Shown here: one piece after another, positions 40,244-49,958 of the stretch | How the letters are laid out: the number at the start of each line of letters is the position of its first letter | How positions within the stretch are numbered: the first letter of the stretch is position 1 | Assembly (NCBI RefSeq): GCF_039614765.1 | Contig: NZ_CP154879.1 | Coordinates: forward strand, 1,116,001-1,180,000 | Reading direction: 5' to 3' | Length of the DNA stretch: 64,000 nucleotides | Source of the DNA: Castellaniella sp. MT123 | GTDB taxonomy: Bacteria; Pseudomonadota; Gammaproteobacteria; Burkholderiales; Burkholderiaceae_B | Position numbers and translations under genes: made by a program | Notes under the pieces: generated by a model | Told to the model about the DNA's origin: nothing | Database searches by the model: none | The model's input: only the letters and a program-made list of their open reading frames with translations

Positions 40244-41923
40244 CTAACGCAAGCGGTCGGGGCTGCGCCCCCGCAACAGGGATTCGGGATGAGCCTGCAG
40301 GGAATCCACCAGCAGACGCAGCGCCCGGGCTGCCCCGTCCAGCGCCTGCAAGGTATCCTGCAGATTGCCCAGCACCGGGGCATCCGGCCCGAGAACAGCA
40401 CCGACCCGATCCAGCGAGCGCCGCGCCGATTCCAGCGTCTGATTGGCCTGCGGGACCACCTGCGTGTCCAGGCGGCCGAGCAGCTTGCGCAGGTTGGTCA
40501 AGCTGCCCTGCAGCTCGCGCCCCAGGTCTTCGAGCGGCAATTTGTCGAGCTTGGTGACGATGCTGCTCAGCTGACGCTGCAATTGATCGAAATCCCCCGG
40601 CACCGTCGGCAACAGATAGCCGGCGGATGGCGCGTCGCCCGGGATCTGGATCCGGGCATGCGCCTGATCCGGGAAGAAATCCAGCGCCACGTACTGCTGG
40701 CCGGTCAGCAGGCTGGCCGTGCGCAACTGGGCTCGCAGGCCATTCCGGATGAGCGGCCCCAGCAACGCCGCGCCCTGCGCACCATTGACTGATTTCACCA
40801 GATCGCGATACGCCTGGCTGAATCGCATCGGGTAGACCAGCGCGCGCACACGGGAATAAAAGCGTTTGCGTGTCTTGTCGAATTCCAGATCGATATCGAT
40901 CACCTTGCCGATCGGCATACCCCTGAAATCCACATCCGCCCCGACCCGCAACCCACGCACCGACTGGTCAAAGCGCAGCTCGATCTCGGTGGCCGGCCCG
41001 TCCGGATCGGCGAGCGCCTGATCCCGCGTGTCGAACAGCGTATAGCTACTGCCCGCCTTGGCCGGGGTCGAATCCACCGTGCCGTCATAGGAACTGGACT
41101 CGTCCGGCTGGGCGAACGCCACCCCGCCGTTCAGGACGGCCGACAGCCCGCTGGTGCGCAACTGCACCCCTTCCGCCGACAGCGACATGTCGATGCCACT
41201 GTCGTTCCAGAACCGGGTATCCGGCGTCACATAGCGATCATATGGCGCCTGGACGAAAATCTGCAGATCGACCGCTCGGCCGTCGGGGGCCATGGTGTAG
41301 CCGACGACCCGCCCGACCTCGATGCGGCGGTAATACACCCGGGATCCCACCACCAGCGACCCCAAGGAACTGGAAACCAGCTGGAACCGGGTGCCGACCT
41401 GGCCGCTGAGCACTTCGGGCGGATTGGCCAGTCCCTCGAAAAAATAGACGGCGGATCCCTTGGGGGGCGTGGTCGGTGCGTCCACGCTCAGGTACATCCC
41501 CGACAGCAGCGTATCGAGCCCCGACACGCCGGCCAGGCTGACCTGCGGGCGGACAATCCAGAACTTGGCGCCCTTCTGGGTAATGTAGGAGGATCCATCC
41601 CGGTCCAGCTGGACGTCCACCAGCACGTGCTCGCGGTCGTCGGCGACCCGGACGTCCTTGACCAAGCCCACCACAACGTCGCGATAGCGAAGCTTCGTCT
41701 GCCCCGCCTCGATGCCGGCCGCGGACAGGAAACTGATGGTGATGACCGGCCCCGTGCGCACCCAGACCGAAGCCAATAGCGACAGGGCCACGGCCAGCGC
41801 CAGCAGCGGCACCAGCCAGACCCAGGACCAGCGCAGCGACCGGCCAAGCCGGATCGTCGGCGTCAGTGCCGGCTCTGGTGCCTGTGCAGCCTCTAGGTTG
41901 TGCTGCTCCTCGTCAGTCGTCAT
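40244..41923 (-). CDS. pqiB: intermembrane lipid-transport protein PqiB (three MCE domains)
   Basis: 559 residues from the ATG at 41923, close to E. coli PqiB (546). One N-terminal membrane anchor (WVWLVPLLALAVALSLLASV) is followed by three MCE domains, beginning near GPVITISFLSAAGIEAGQ, near PAGTEFQL-like GQVGTRFQLVSS and near ATEIELRFDQSVRGLRVGA. A long C-terminal helical region forms the needle-like channel in the family. It overlaps pqiA by 11 bases. The frame upstream of 41923 is not coding. Confidence 0.94.
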   Translation of the reverse strand: MTTDEEQHNLEAAQAPEPALTPTIRLGRSLRWSWVWLVPLLALAVALSLLASVWVRTGPVITISFLSAAGIEAGQTKLRYRDVVVGLVKDVRVADDREHVLVDVQLDRDGSSYITQKGAKFWIVRPQVSLAGVSGLDTLLSGMYLSVDAPTTPPKGSAVYFFEGLANPPEVLSGQVGTRFQLVSSSLGSLVVGSRVYYRRIEVGRVVGYTMAPDGRAVDLQIFVQAPYDRYVTPDTRFWNDSGIDMSLSAEGVQLRTSGLSAVLNGGVAFAQPDESSSYDGTVDSTPAKAGSSYTLFDTRDQALADPDGPATEIELRFDQSVRGLRVGADVDFRGMPIGKVIDIDLEFDKTRKRFYSRVRALVYPMRFSQAYRDLVKSVNGAQGAALLGPLIRNGLRAQLRTASLLTGQQYVALDFFPDQAHARIQIPGDAPSAGYLLPTVPGDFDQLQRQLSSIVTKLDKLPLEDLGRELQGSLTNLRKLLGRLDTQVVPQANQTLESARRSLDRVGAVLGPDAPVLGNLQDTLQALDGAARALRLLVDSLQAHPESLLRGRSPDRLR

Positions 41924-43154
41924 GATCGTCCTTATCCGGGCGCGCGGCGCGCAGACGTTCCCAGCCTCGACGCGGATCATACCGCAAGGCCGCCCACATC
42001 GTGAGCACCACCACCGCACCGAAATTCAGCGCCGCCGGCCCCACATCGATGCGCGACAGCCCCGGAAAATTCGCCATGGCGGTCATCAGCACCACGACGA
42101 AGACATCCAGCATCGACCACTGGCCGACGAATTCGACTACCGCATACAGGCGCGTGCGCTGTCGTTGAACCCGCACACCGCGCGGTTTGCTGCGCAGCAG
42201 CAGGAAGGACAGGGCCAGCATTTTGGTCACCGGCACCAGGACGCTGGCCACAAACACGATCAGGGCAAGATCCCAGGATCCCAGACGCCAGAGCTCGATC
42301 ACCCCGCCCAAGATCGTGTGATTGCTGGCGCCCAGCAGGGTCTGCACCCGCATGATCGGCAGGGTGTTGGCGGGAATGTAGAAGATGATGGCGGCCAGCA
42401 ACAGTGCCCACACCTGCGCGGCTTCGTCGTGACGCCGCTCGTGCAGGGGAGCATCACAGCGCCGGCAGCGCCCCGACACGGGCGGCGCCTGGACACAGCC
42501 GCAGGACTCGCAGACCGCTCCGGTGCCCAGACGCCCCGACATCAGCACCATGCCGGCATCCTCGGCCTCGCGCCACAGGGCCCGGGCATCCCAGCGGCCC
42601 ATGCCCGACAGCATGAAACTGAGCAGGAAAAACCCCACCAGCCCGGGGCCGATCCGCAACTGTGCCATGCCCGCGAACTTGACCATGGCGACCAGGATCG
42701 CCAGCACCAGGACTGTTGCCATCGACCATGGGGCCAGCCGGGCCAGCCAGCGTAGGGTCCCCCCCAGATCCGGCGGCAGGCGCCGGTTGGCCACAGCCTG
42801 CATCACCCAGAGCGTCAGGGAGATCCACACGAGCGGAAACCAGAACCCGACCAGCCCCGTCATGATCGAAACCCCGTAATAGCCACGGTCCCAGCACAGC
42901 CGCAAGGCCCCCCAGAACGTCAGGCTGACGTCCAGCCCCTGGACCGACAAGATCGCGATGGGAAAGCCTTGAGCGAGGGCGAACACGATCAGCGTCGTCC
43001 ACCCCAGCGCCACCCATTGTCGAAGCGACAGCATGCCCCGGCGATACAGCACCGTCTCGCAACAACGGCAAACGGCCAGACCCCGGGCACCGGGATCCAG
43101 CCGCTCATGCAAGGTATCGCAATGCGGACAGGCGATCAGGGGCCTGCTCGCCAT
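41913..43154 (-). CDS. pqiA: PqiA inner-membrane protein
   Basis: 413 residues. There are two tandem halves, each a zinc-ribbon-like CxxC pair (CPHCDTLHE with CRCCETVLY; CESCGC with CRRCDAP) followed by four transmembrane segments. PqiA is the membrane partner of PqiB and belongs to the paraquat-inducible/lipid-trafficking envelope system. It is the first gene of pqiABC; only 26 bases separate it from the convergent-side clpA stop on the same strand, so readthrough from clpA is possible. Confidence 0.95.
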   Translation of the reverse strand: MASRPLIACPHCDTLHERLDPGARGLAVCRCCETVLYRRGMLSLRQWVALGWTTLIVFALAQGFPIAILSVQGLDVSLTFWGALRLCWDRGYYGVSIMTGLVGFWFPLVWISLTLWVMQAVANRRLPPDLGGTLRWLARLAPWSMATVLVLAILVAMVKFAGMAQLRIGPGLVGFFLLSFMLSGMGRWDARALWREAEDAGMVLMSGRLGTGAVCESCGCVQAPPVSGRCRRCDAPLHERRHDEAAQVWALLLAAIIFYIPANTLPIMRVQTLLGASNHTILGGVIELWRLGSWDLALIVFVASVLVPVTKMLALSFLLLRSKPRGVRVQRQRTRLYAVVEFVGQWSMLDVFVVVLMTAMANFPGLSRIDVGPAALNFGAVVVLTMWAALRYDPRRGWERLRAARPDKDDHDD

Positions 43155-43180
43155 CAGGGCCTGCCCTCGATCATCGGGCC

Positions 43181-45499
43181 CTAATCCACGAGCTCAGGCT
43201 CTGGGTGCGAGGGCGACGGGACCGAGCCGGAATCCACCGGATCATTGGGGAAATTCAGCACCACCTGCCCCTGGGCATCCAGATCGACCTGAACCCGGCC
43301 GCCATGCACCAGGCGGCCGAACAGCAGTTCATCGGCCAGTGCCCGGCGGATCGTGTCCTGAATCAGACGTTGCATCGGGCGCGCACCCATGGCCGGATCG
43401 AAGCCAGCGCTGGCCAGATGATCGCGCAATGCCTGAGTGAAAATCACATCCACGTGCTTTTCATGCAGCTGATCTTCCAGCTGCATGAGGAATTTATCCA
43501 CCACGCGCAGGATGATCTCGCGCGGCAGCGACGAGAAACCGATGATGGCATCCAGGCGATTGCGGAATTCGGGAGTGAACTGGCGCTTGATGTCGGCCAT
43601 TTCATCACCCGTGCGTTCCGGCGTCGCGAACCCGATCGCATTGCGGTTGAGCGTATCGGCCCCCGCGTTGGTGGTCATGACCAGGATGACGTTGCGGAAA
43701 TCGGACTTGCGGCCGTTGTTGTCGGTCAGGGTGCCATGATCCATGACCTGCAGCAGGATGTTGTAGACGTCCGGATGGGCCTTTTCGATTTCGTCGAGCA
43801 GCAGCACGCAATGTGGCTGCTTCGTGACGGCCTCGGTCAGCAAACCGCCCTGATCGAAGCCCACATACCCCGGAGGCGCCCCGATCAGGCGTGACACGGT
43901 ATGGCGTTCCATGTATTCGGACATGTCGAAGCGCAGCAATTCGATGCCCAGCACGAAGGCCAGCTGCCGGGCGACCTCGGTCTTGCCCACGCCCGTCGGC
44001 CCCGAAAACAGGAAGCAGCCGATGGGCTTGTCCGGCCGCCCGAGCCCGGAGCGCGCCATCTTGATCGATGCGGCCAGCGCGGCAATCGCCTGGTCCTGGC
44101 CGAACACGACGGACTTCAGGTCGCGTTCCAAGGTGGCGAGCTTGTTGCGGTCGTCGGTGGATACGTTCTGCGGCGGGATGCGCGCAATGCGCGCCACCGT
44201 GGCCTGGATCTCGGCCCGCCCGATGACCTTTTTCTGGCGCGATTTGGGCAGCAGACGCTGTGCGGCGCCGGCCTCGTCGATGACGTCGATGGCCTTGTCA
44301 GGCAGGAACCGATCGCTGATGTGGCGCGCCGCCAGTTCGGCCGCCGCTGTGATGGCGGCACCCGAATAGCGCACTTGGTGGTGCGCCTCGAAGCGCCCTT
44401 TGAGGCCACGCAGGATGCGGATGGTCTGTTCGACCGACGGTTCGGGGATGTCGATCTTCTGGAAGCGCCGCGCCAAGGCGTGGTCCTTTTCGAAGATGCC
44501 ACGGTATTCGGTGTACGTCGTTGCCCCGATGCACTTCAGATATCCGGAGGACAGCGCAGGCTTCAGCAGGTTCGACGCGTCCAGCGTTCCACCCGACGCC
44601 GATCCAGCCCCGATCAAGGTATGGATCTCGTCGATGAACAGCACCGCATGGCGGTTGTCCTTCAGCGCCTTGAGCACGAGCTTCAGTCGCTGCTCGAAAT
44701 CACCACGGTATTTGGTACCCGCGAGCAAGGCCCCCATGTCCAGAGCGTAGACCTGGGTTTCGTTCAGGACTTCAGGGACGTCGCCCTGCGTGATGCGCCA
44801 GGCCAGGCCTTCGGCGATGGCCGTCTTGCCCACCCCCGCCTCGCCGACCAGCAAGGGATTGTTCTTGCGCCGGCGGCACAAGACCTGGATGACGCGCTCG
44901 ACCTCGTCCTCGCGGCCGATCAACGGATCGATGTGCCCCTTCAGGGCTTCGGCGTTCAGGTCGGTGGCGTAGGTTTCCAGCGGCGATTTCTGCTGATCGG
45001 ATTTCGGATCCGCGGCCGGCGGCTCGAGGCGCGGATTGTCGGCGGATGCGGGCTCGTCGGGCATCTTGGTGATGCCATGCGACAGGTAATTGACGACGTC
45101 CAGGCGCGACACCCCCTGCTGTACCAGGAAATAGACCGCATGCGAGTCCTTTTCGCCGTACATGGCCACCAGGACATTGGCCCCCGTCACGGCGGTCTTG
45201 TTGGAGCCGTTCGAGGACACATGCATGATCGCCCGCTGGATGACCCGCTGGAAACCCAGCGTCGGCTGCGTATCGACTTCGCCATCCCCCGGGAAGACCG
45301 GAGTGTTCTCGACGATGAATTTGCGCAGGTCCTGGCGCAGCAGTTCGACGTCCGCCGCGCACGCGCGCAGAACCTCGATTGCCGAAGCGTTATCCAGCAG
45401 GGACAGCAGCAGGTGCTCCACGGTGATGAATTCATGTCGGGCGGCACGCGCCTCGACGAACGCCATGTGCAGGCTGACTTCAAGTTCTTCGGAAATCAC
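43181..45499 (-). CDS. clpA: ATP-dependent Clp protease ATP-binding subunit ClpA
   Basis: ClpA is a double-AAA+ unfoldase that pairs with ClpP. 772 residues (E. coli 758). The N-terminal repeat domain that binds ClpS begins at residue 1. The first Walker A is VGEAGVGKTAIAEGLA near residue 218, the second FSGPTGVGKTEVARQLA near residue 500, with Walker B VLLLDEIEKAHPDV in the second domain. clpS lies 162 bases upstream on the same strand. Confidence 0.97.
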   Translation of the reverse strand: MISEELEVSLHMAFVEARAARHEFITVEHLLLSLLDNASAIEVLRACAADVELLRQDLRKFIVENTPVFPGDGEVDTQPTLGFQRVIQRAIMHVSSNGSNKTAVTGANVLVAMYGEKDSHAVYFLVQQGVSRLDVVNYLSHGITKMPDEPASADNPRLEPPAADPKSDQQKSPLETYATDLNAEALKGHIDPLIGREDEVERVIQVLCRRRKNNPLLVGEAGVGKTAIAEGLAWRITQGDVPEVLNETQVYALDMGALLAGTKYRGDFEQRLKLVLKALKDNRHAVLFIDEIHTLIGAGSASGGTLDASNLLKPALSSGYLKCIGATTYTEYRGIFEKDHALARRFQKIDIPEPSVEQTIRILRGLKGRFEAHHQVRYSGAAITAAAELAARHISDRFLPDKAIDVIDEAGAAQRLLPKSRQKKVIGRAEIQATVARIARIPPQNVSTDDRNKLATLERDLKSVVFGQDQAIAALAASIKMARSGLGRPDKPIGCFLFSGPTGVGKTEVARQLAFVLGIELLRFDMSEYMERHTVSRLIGAPPGYVGFDQGGLLTEAVTKQPHCVLLLDEIEKAHPDVYNILLQVMDHGTLTDNNGRKSDFRNVILVMTTNAGADTLNRNAIGFATPERTGDEMADIKRQFTPEFRNRLDAIIGFSSLPREIILRVVDKFLMQLEDQLHEKHVDVIFTQALRDHLASAGFDPAMGARPMQRLIQDTIRRALADELLFGRLVHGGRVQVDLDAQGQVVLNFPNDPVDSGSVPSPSHPEPELVD

Positions 45500-45661
45500 G
45501 CTTCCTCCATTGCATATCGGAGCGGACCAAGCAATCCGTTGTGTCTATTCTATGACTAAATCGGCCCGCTGTTCGGCGGAACCGGATTAGAGCGTCACCC
45601 GGGCCACGATGGGAGACCGTCTCTCGACGGCATCGCCCGCATGACACAGGGATCATGTGCA

Positions 45662-45991
45662 TCAAACCAACGGTACCGGTTCCATCAGGCATTGCAGGGG
45701 ATGCTGATCGGCGTGAGCCATGCGCAACACGGCATCGACCCGGGTGGCGGCCACGTCACGCGTGTAGATGCCGCAGACGCCACGCCCTTCGTGGTGTACC
45801 TGCAGCATGATGCGCTCGGCCTCGTCCCCGCCCTTGTGAAAGACCTGTCGCAGGACGCGCACGACGAAATCCATGGGCGTGTAATCGTCATTGAGCAGCA
45901 CGACCTGATACATTGGCGGTGGCGCCAGACGCGTCGGCGCGGTAGCATGCGCCAGTTCATGCTGATTTTGAGTCACGATCGGCATGCACAT
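45662..45991 (-). CDS. clpS: ATP-dependent Clp protease adaptor ClpS
   Basis: ClpS binds the ClpA N-domain and delivers N-end-rule substrates. 109 residues with the core [17 protein letters not shown], whose NDDYTPM segment forms the N-degron pocket, and [18 protein letters not shown] second in-frame ATG two codons inside (45985) is an equally possible start. It is divergent from the cold-shock gene at 46119. Confidence 0.95.
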   Translation of the reverse strand: MCMPIVTQNQHELAHATAPTRLAPPPMYQVVLLNDDYTPMDFVVRVLRQVFHKGGDEAERIMLQVHHEGRGVCGIYTRDVAATRVDAVLRMAHADQHPLQCLMEPVPLV

Positions 45992-46026
45992 TAAAACCTA
46001 GTGGTTTCCATAGTTGACTGAATGAC

Positions 46027-46038
46027 GCTGAATTCAGC
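46027..46038. promoter_or_regulatory. 12-base palindrome between clpS and the cold-shock gene
   Basis: GCTGAATTCAGC lies in the 127-base divergent gap, ~36 bases upstream of the clpS start. It could be an operator or chance; no known regulator consensus is recognised. Confidence 0.3.
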
Positions 46039-46118
46039 ATGATCGTCGTGTCCGGCGGACCGTTGCCATCACTGGCCGGCCTGGGCCGTTAAACTCTACA
46101 CACACAGAGGCAGTTTGC

Positions 46119-46358
46119 ATGTCGGAATCCATCGAAAATACCGGGGAATCGCAGAAACAGACCGGCACCGTCAAATGGTTCAATGACGCCAAGGGCTTTG
46201 GCTTCATTACTCCTGACAACGGCGGCGAAGACCTTTTTGCTCACTTCTCGTCCATCCAGATGAACGGCTTCAAGACCCTGAAAGAAGGCCAGAAGGTCGC
46301 TTTCAATATCGGGCAGGGTCCGAAAGGCAAACAAGCCCTGAATATTACTGCCGCCTGA
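46119..46358 (+). CDS. cold-shock domain protein (CspA family)
   Basis: 79 residues. A ~13-residue polar N-terminal extension is followed by one cold-shock domain: [18 protein letters not shown] with RNP1 (KGFGFI) and DLFAHFSSI with RNP2. These are single-stranded nucleic-acid chaperones that melt RNA structure. The divergent position beside clpS matches E. coli, where cspD is divergent from clpS, but assignment to the CspD subtype is not certain. Confidence 0.95.
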   Translation: MSESIENTGESQKQTGTVKWFNDAKGFGFITPDNGGEDLFAHFSSIQMNGFKTLKEGQKVAFNIGQGPKGKQALNITAA

Positions 46359-46376
46359 TCCCAGCAGGACATATCG

Positions 46377-46859
46377 TTGTTATTTTACCGCGATGCGGGG
46401 TCCGCCAAGGGCCCCGCCTTTTTGCTTTCCTGCACCGCAACGATCGCGGCCTGCCTGTCGCTGCTGTCGCCATACCCGCCGGCGCTGGCACAAACCTCCC
46501 TACCATCCGTGCATCTTCAGATCGGCACCCACGCCGTGCGCGCGGAACTCGCCGATACCCCGCAAACCCTGCGCGAAGGCCTGATGCACCGAGAGACGCT
46601 GCCCGCCAATAGCGGCATGCTGTTCAAGCTGGGCCCGCCGGACATCTACTGCTTCTGGATGAAGAACACGCTGATTCCCCTATCCATCGCCTTCATCGAC
46701 GATCAGGGGCGGATCGTGGACATCCAGGACATGCGGCCGCACAGCCTGGATCCGCACTGTCCACCGGCGCCAGTCACCAGAGCCCTGGAAATGAACCAGG
46801 GCTGGTTCACGCGAGCGCGCATCCAGGTGGGCGAACCGGTACTCGGGATCCCCAGGTGA
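46377..46859 (+). CDS. DUF192 family secreted protein
   Basis: 160 residues. A hydrophobic signal segment (FLLSCTATIAACLSLLSPY, cleavage near ALAQ-TSL) precedes a DUF192 domain with GLMHRETLPANSGMLF and CFWMKNTLIPLSIAFID, the family hallmarks. The function of the family is not established. The TTG start at 46377 has AGGA seven bases upstream and no better in-frame start exists. It follows the cold-shock gene by 18 bases and is likely co-transcribed. Confidence 0.82.
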   Translation: MLFYRDAGSAKGPAFLLSCTATIAACLSLLSPYPPALAQTSLPSVHLQIGTHAVRAELADTPQTLREGLMHRETLPANSGMLFKLGPPDIYCFWMKNTLIPLSIAFIDDQGRIVDIQDMRPHSLDPHCPPAPVTRALEMNQGWFTRARIQVGEPVLGIPR

Positions 46860-46872
46860 AGCGCACCCAGAT

Positions 46873-46905
46873 ATGAAAAAAGGCAGCCAGGCTGCCTTTT
46901 TTCAT
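46873..46905. terminator. bidirectional terminator between the DUF192 gene and sodB
   Basis: A 15-base perfect stem (46873-46887 with 46891-46905) around a 3-base loop, with A-run and T-run inside the arms. It terminates both convergent genes. Confidence 0.9.
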
Positions 46906-46947
46906 GCGAGACCTCCGGGAAGGGAGGCATCGTGACGCGCCAGGGGA

Positions 46948-47526
46948 TCAGCCCAGGTTGCTGGCAGCGAAATCCCAGTTCACCAGCTTCCAGAAGTGTT
47001 CCAGGTAGGTCGGACGCGCATTGCGGTAGTCGATGTAGTAGGCATGTTCCCAGACGTCACAGGTCAGCAGAGCCTTGTCCTGGGTGTTGACCGTGGTGCC
47101 GGCATTGCTGGTGTTGACGATGTCCAGCGTGCCGTCGGGTTTCTTCACCAGCCAGGTCCAGCCGGAGCCGAAATTGCCCGCTGCGGACTTGGAGAACGCG
47201 TCCTTGAATGCATCGACGCCGCCCCATTTGGCCTCGATCGCCTTGCGCAGCGCGCCGGTGGGCTCGCCACCGCCCTTGGGCGACAGGCTGTTCCAGTAAA
47301 AAGTGTGGTTCCAGACTTGGGCGGCGTTGTTGAACACCCCCCCGCTGGATTTGCGAATGACGTCTTCCAGGCTGAGGGAGGCCAGCTCGGTGCCTTCCAC
47401 GGCTTTATTCAGATTGGTGACATAGGCCTGGTGATGCTTGCCATAGTGGAATTCCAGCGTTTCCTTGGAAATATGGGGAGCAAGCGCATCCATCGCATAC
47501 GGGAGCGGCGGCAGGGTAAAAGCCAT
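46948..47526 (-). CDS. sodB: superoxide dismutase, iron type
   Basis: 192 residues from the ATG at 47526 ([15 protein letters not shown]). Metal ligands lie in [20 protein letters not shown] and [16 protein letters not shown]. The [11 protein letters not shown] and [11 protein letters not shown] wording is typical of Fe-SOD. It is cytoplasmic and removes superoxide. It starts 47 bases after the xseA stop on the same strand. The 371-residue frame extending upstream is not real. Confidence 0.97.
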   Translation of the reverse strand: MAFTLPPLPYAMDALAPHISKETLEFHYGKHHQAYVTNLNKAVEGTELASLSLEDVIRKSSGGVFNNAAQVWNHTFYWNSLSPKGGGEPTGALRKAIEAKWGGVDAFKDAFSKSAAGNFGSGWTWLVKKPDGTLDIVNTSNAGTTVNTQDKALLTCDVWEHAYYIDYRNARPTYLEHFWKLVNWDFAASNLG

Positions 47527-47573
47527 GACATTTCCTTCAAAAAGACAGTGAACGAACCGGAGGGGTCTCGGGC

Positions 47574-48878
47574 CTAGAGCAGCGAGTCGGTACGCACGAC
47601 GTCGGCCTGGGCCCAGCCCTGGCCGAATTCGATATCGATACGCTCTGGAATCTTCAAGTCTAACGCATTTTTGACGATGCTCCCGTCGCTGCGATGCACG
47701 ATCGAATATCCCCGCGTAAGGACCGCGCGGGGGTCCAGCGCACGCAGCGTCCCTTCGGCCACGGCCAGCCGGCGCCCGTCTTTTTGCAGCAGCCGCTCCA
47801 TGCCCGCCTGTGTGCGCCTGGACGCCCAGAGCACAGCCTGCTCGTGCTGGCGCAGGCGCTGCCACAGCGGCGGCAGCAGCCGCTCGTAGGCCGCATCCAG
47901 CCTTTGACGATGCATGCGCAAGCGCTGAGCGGGAGAGATCAATTGGGCCGTCGCGCGATCCAGGCGAATCGCCGCATGCTCCAGCCGGCGACGCTGGTCG
48001 CGCATCAACTGGCTCAGCGCCCCCTGTACGCGACCCAGCGCCTGGTCCCGGCTGTCGCAGCACAGCTCGGCGGCGGCGGTCGGAGTCGGTGCCCGCAGAT
48101 CGGCCACGAAATCGGCGATCGTGAAGTCGGTTTCGTGGCCCACGCCGCTGATGACAGGCACCGGACTGGCTGCGATACGGCGCGCCAGGGCTTCGTCATT
48201 GAAGCACCACAGGTCTTCCAGGCTGCCGCCGCCTCGCACCAGCAACAGCAGATCGACCTCGGCGCGCACCGCCGCCTGATCCAGGGCCGCACACAACTGG
48301 GCGGCGGCTTCGCGCCCCTGGACCGGCGCCGGATAGACGATCACCCGAATGTGTGGAGCGCGGCGCGCCATGACCGAGAGCACGTCACGCAGCGCCGCCG
48401 CCGCCAACGAGGTCACCACCCCGACCGTGCGCGGCATCGCGGGCAGTGGACGCCGACGCGAGGGGTCGATCAGGCCTTCCTGTGTCAGCCGGTCCTTCAG
48501 GCGCAGAAACGCTTCGTGCAGATCGCCGCGCCCAGCGCGCCGCACGGATTCCACCTGCACCTGAAAGTCGCCGCGCGGCTCGTAGAGCGACACCTGGACG
48601 CGAAATTCGTAGCGCCCGCCCACATCGGGCACGAACCCCACCATCTGGGTCCGCCCCCGGAACATCACCGCGCGAACCACGGCGGCCTCGTCCTTGATGG
48701 AGAAGTACCAGTGGCCCGACGCGGCACGCGTGAAGTTGGAGATCTCGCCCACCACCCACAGGCGCGGAATTCCAGTCTCCAGCAGGCGGGCGACCTGGCG
48801 ATTGAGCTGTGACACGGTCAACACCGTGTCGTCCTGCGGAGAACCGCGCTGTTCATACTCTTGACCGATCAGACTCAT
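47574..48878 (-). CDS. xseA: exodeoxyribonuclease VII large subunit
   Basis: 434 residues. The N-terminal OB-fold has [21 protein letters not shown], and the catalytic core has [38 protein letters not shown] and [30 protein letters not shown] (given in parts). A coiled coil and C-terminal cap follow. ExoVII degrades single-stranded DNA from both ends together with XseB, which is not encoded nearby. A structured, DnaA-box-bearing intergenic region lies upstream. Confidence 0.96.
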   Translation of the reverse strand: MSLIGQEYEQRGSPQDDTVLTVSQLNRQVARLLETGIPRLWVVGEISNFTRAASGHWYFSIKDEAAVVRAVMFRGRTQMVGFVPDVGGRYEFRVQVSLYEPRGDFQVQVESVRRAGRGDLHEAFLRLKDRLTQEGLIDPSRRRPLPAMPRTVGVVTSLAAAALRDVLSVMARRAPHIRVIVYPAPVQGREAAAQLCAALDQAAVRAEVDLLLLVRGGGSLEDLWCFNDEALARRIAASPVPVISGVGHETDFTIADFVADLRAPTPTAAAELCCDSRDQALGRVQGALSQLMRDQRRRLEHAAIRLDRATAQLISPAQRLRMHRQRLDAAYERLLPPLWQRLRQHEQAVLWASRRTQAGMERLLQKDGRRLAVAEGTLRALDPRAVLTRGYSIVHRSDGSIVKNALDLKIPERIDIEFGQGWAQADVVRTDSLL

Positions 48879-49349
48879 GAAAAGCTATCCACAGAAAACA
48901 CTTTCTTGTCAAACAGGCCTGTTTTCGGGCATGCCCAAGGAGGCCATCAGAAAAAACATCAACAAGAAATCATAAGTTATTGATAAAAATGGATTAATCA
49001 GTGAAAGCAAAAATGTGCAAAAAATAGCCAATGAACCGCAAAGGGGCTTGAAACATGCGCCTGACGATTTTTATACACAGAATTATCCACAGAATCTGTG
49101 GATACTCGGCCAAAAGCCTGATGACACGCCACTTTCTCGGGTAATTTCCTGGGAAAACCGCATCTCATCCGCATCCAGGCCGCAGCGATCGCTGTGGCTA
49201 TTGCAAGGCCGTGCCCCGCCTGTCGCGCTGGCCACTCAGCGGACGGCCCAAAGCCACAAATGTGTGCGACATGGCGACGCGTTCAGAGCATCCCTGAGGA
49301 TAGAATAGGGATCTTCCGTCCACGGCACTGAACTCAAAGGAACTGGATC
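48879..49349. other. 471-base intergenic region with DnaA-box cluster and palindromes
   Basis: No gene is visible. DnaA-box consensus matches are TTATACACA (49071-49079) and TTATCCACA (49083-49091), direct and 12 bases apart; TGTGGATAC (49097-49105), inverted with one mismatch; and CTATCCACA (48885-48893), one mismatch. The second and third form a perfect 9-base inverted repeat with a 3-base spacer. An AT-rich stretch occupies ~48950-49020. There are also two palindromes, AAACAGGCCTGTTT (48911-48924) and GGGCATGCCC (48927-48936). The exbB promoter must lie toward the right end. Confidence 0.65.
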
Positions 49350-49958
49350 TTGCTGGACATCATCCAAGCAGCGGGCTGGCCCATCTGGCTGCTGGTGGCC
49401 ACTTCGGTCATTACGCTGGCGATCATCATAGAACGATTCCTGGCCCTGCGCGCCAGCCAGGTCATGCCCGCCGGCCTGCCCGAGCAGGTGCTGGAACTCA
49501 TGCGCCGCCAGCAGGACGAACCCGACGCGGTGCTACGGCTGGCGCGCGGCAGCCCCATGGGCCGCATTCTGGCGGAAGTCGCCGCACAGCGCGATCAGGA
49601 CGACGACTGGCGCCAGGCGGCCATCGAGGCAGTCGGGCGCGACGTCTCCTGGCGTCTGAACCGCTATCTGTCCGGCCTGGCCACCATTTCCGTCATCGCG
49701 CCGCTGCTGGGCTTGTTCGGCACCGTGGTCGGCATGATCGAGATCTTCGGCGCCTACGACCCAGCGGGCGGCGATCCGGCCCAGCTGGCTCACGGAATTT
49801 CAATTGCGCTCTACAACACCGGATTCGGGATCCTGATTGCCATCCCCGCACTGGCGTTCCACCGCTACTTCCGCTCCCGCGTCGAATATTTCCTGCACAC
49901 GATGGAGCGCGAGGCGGGCGCCCTGAACCGCCTGATCAGCCGTCGCGCCACGCCATGA
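49350..49958 (+). CDS. exbB: MotA/TolQ/ExbB proton-channel family protein
   Basis: 202 residues. Three transmembrane segments: IWLLVATSVITLAIIIERFL, then the conserved SVIAPLLGLFGTVVGMIEIF and GILIAIPALAFHRYF. With ExbD it forms the proton-driven motor that energises TonB-type transport. The TTG start at 49350 is the only sensible start before the first membrane helix. It overlaps exbD by four bases. No tonB is in the window, so TolQR-like use cannot be excluded. Confidence 0.9.
   Translation: MLDIIQAAGWPIWLLVATSVITLAIIIERFLALRASQVMPAGLPEQVLELMRRQQDEPDAVLRLARGSPMGRILAEVAAQRDQDDDWRQAAIEAVGRDVSWRLNRYLSGLATISVIAPLLGLFGTVVGMIEIFGAYDPAGGDPAQLAHGISIALYNTGFGILIAIPALAFHRYFRSRVEYFLHTMEREAGALNRLISRRATP

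Noticed and set aside
43901-45559. 552-residue plus-strand open frame opposite clpA
   Set aside because: Shadow of ClpA; no start context or recognisable domain.
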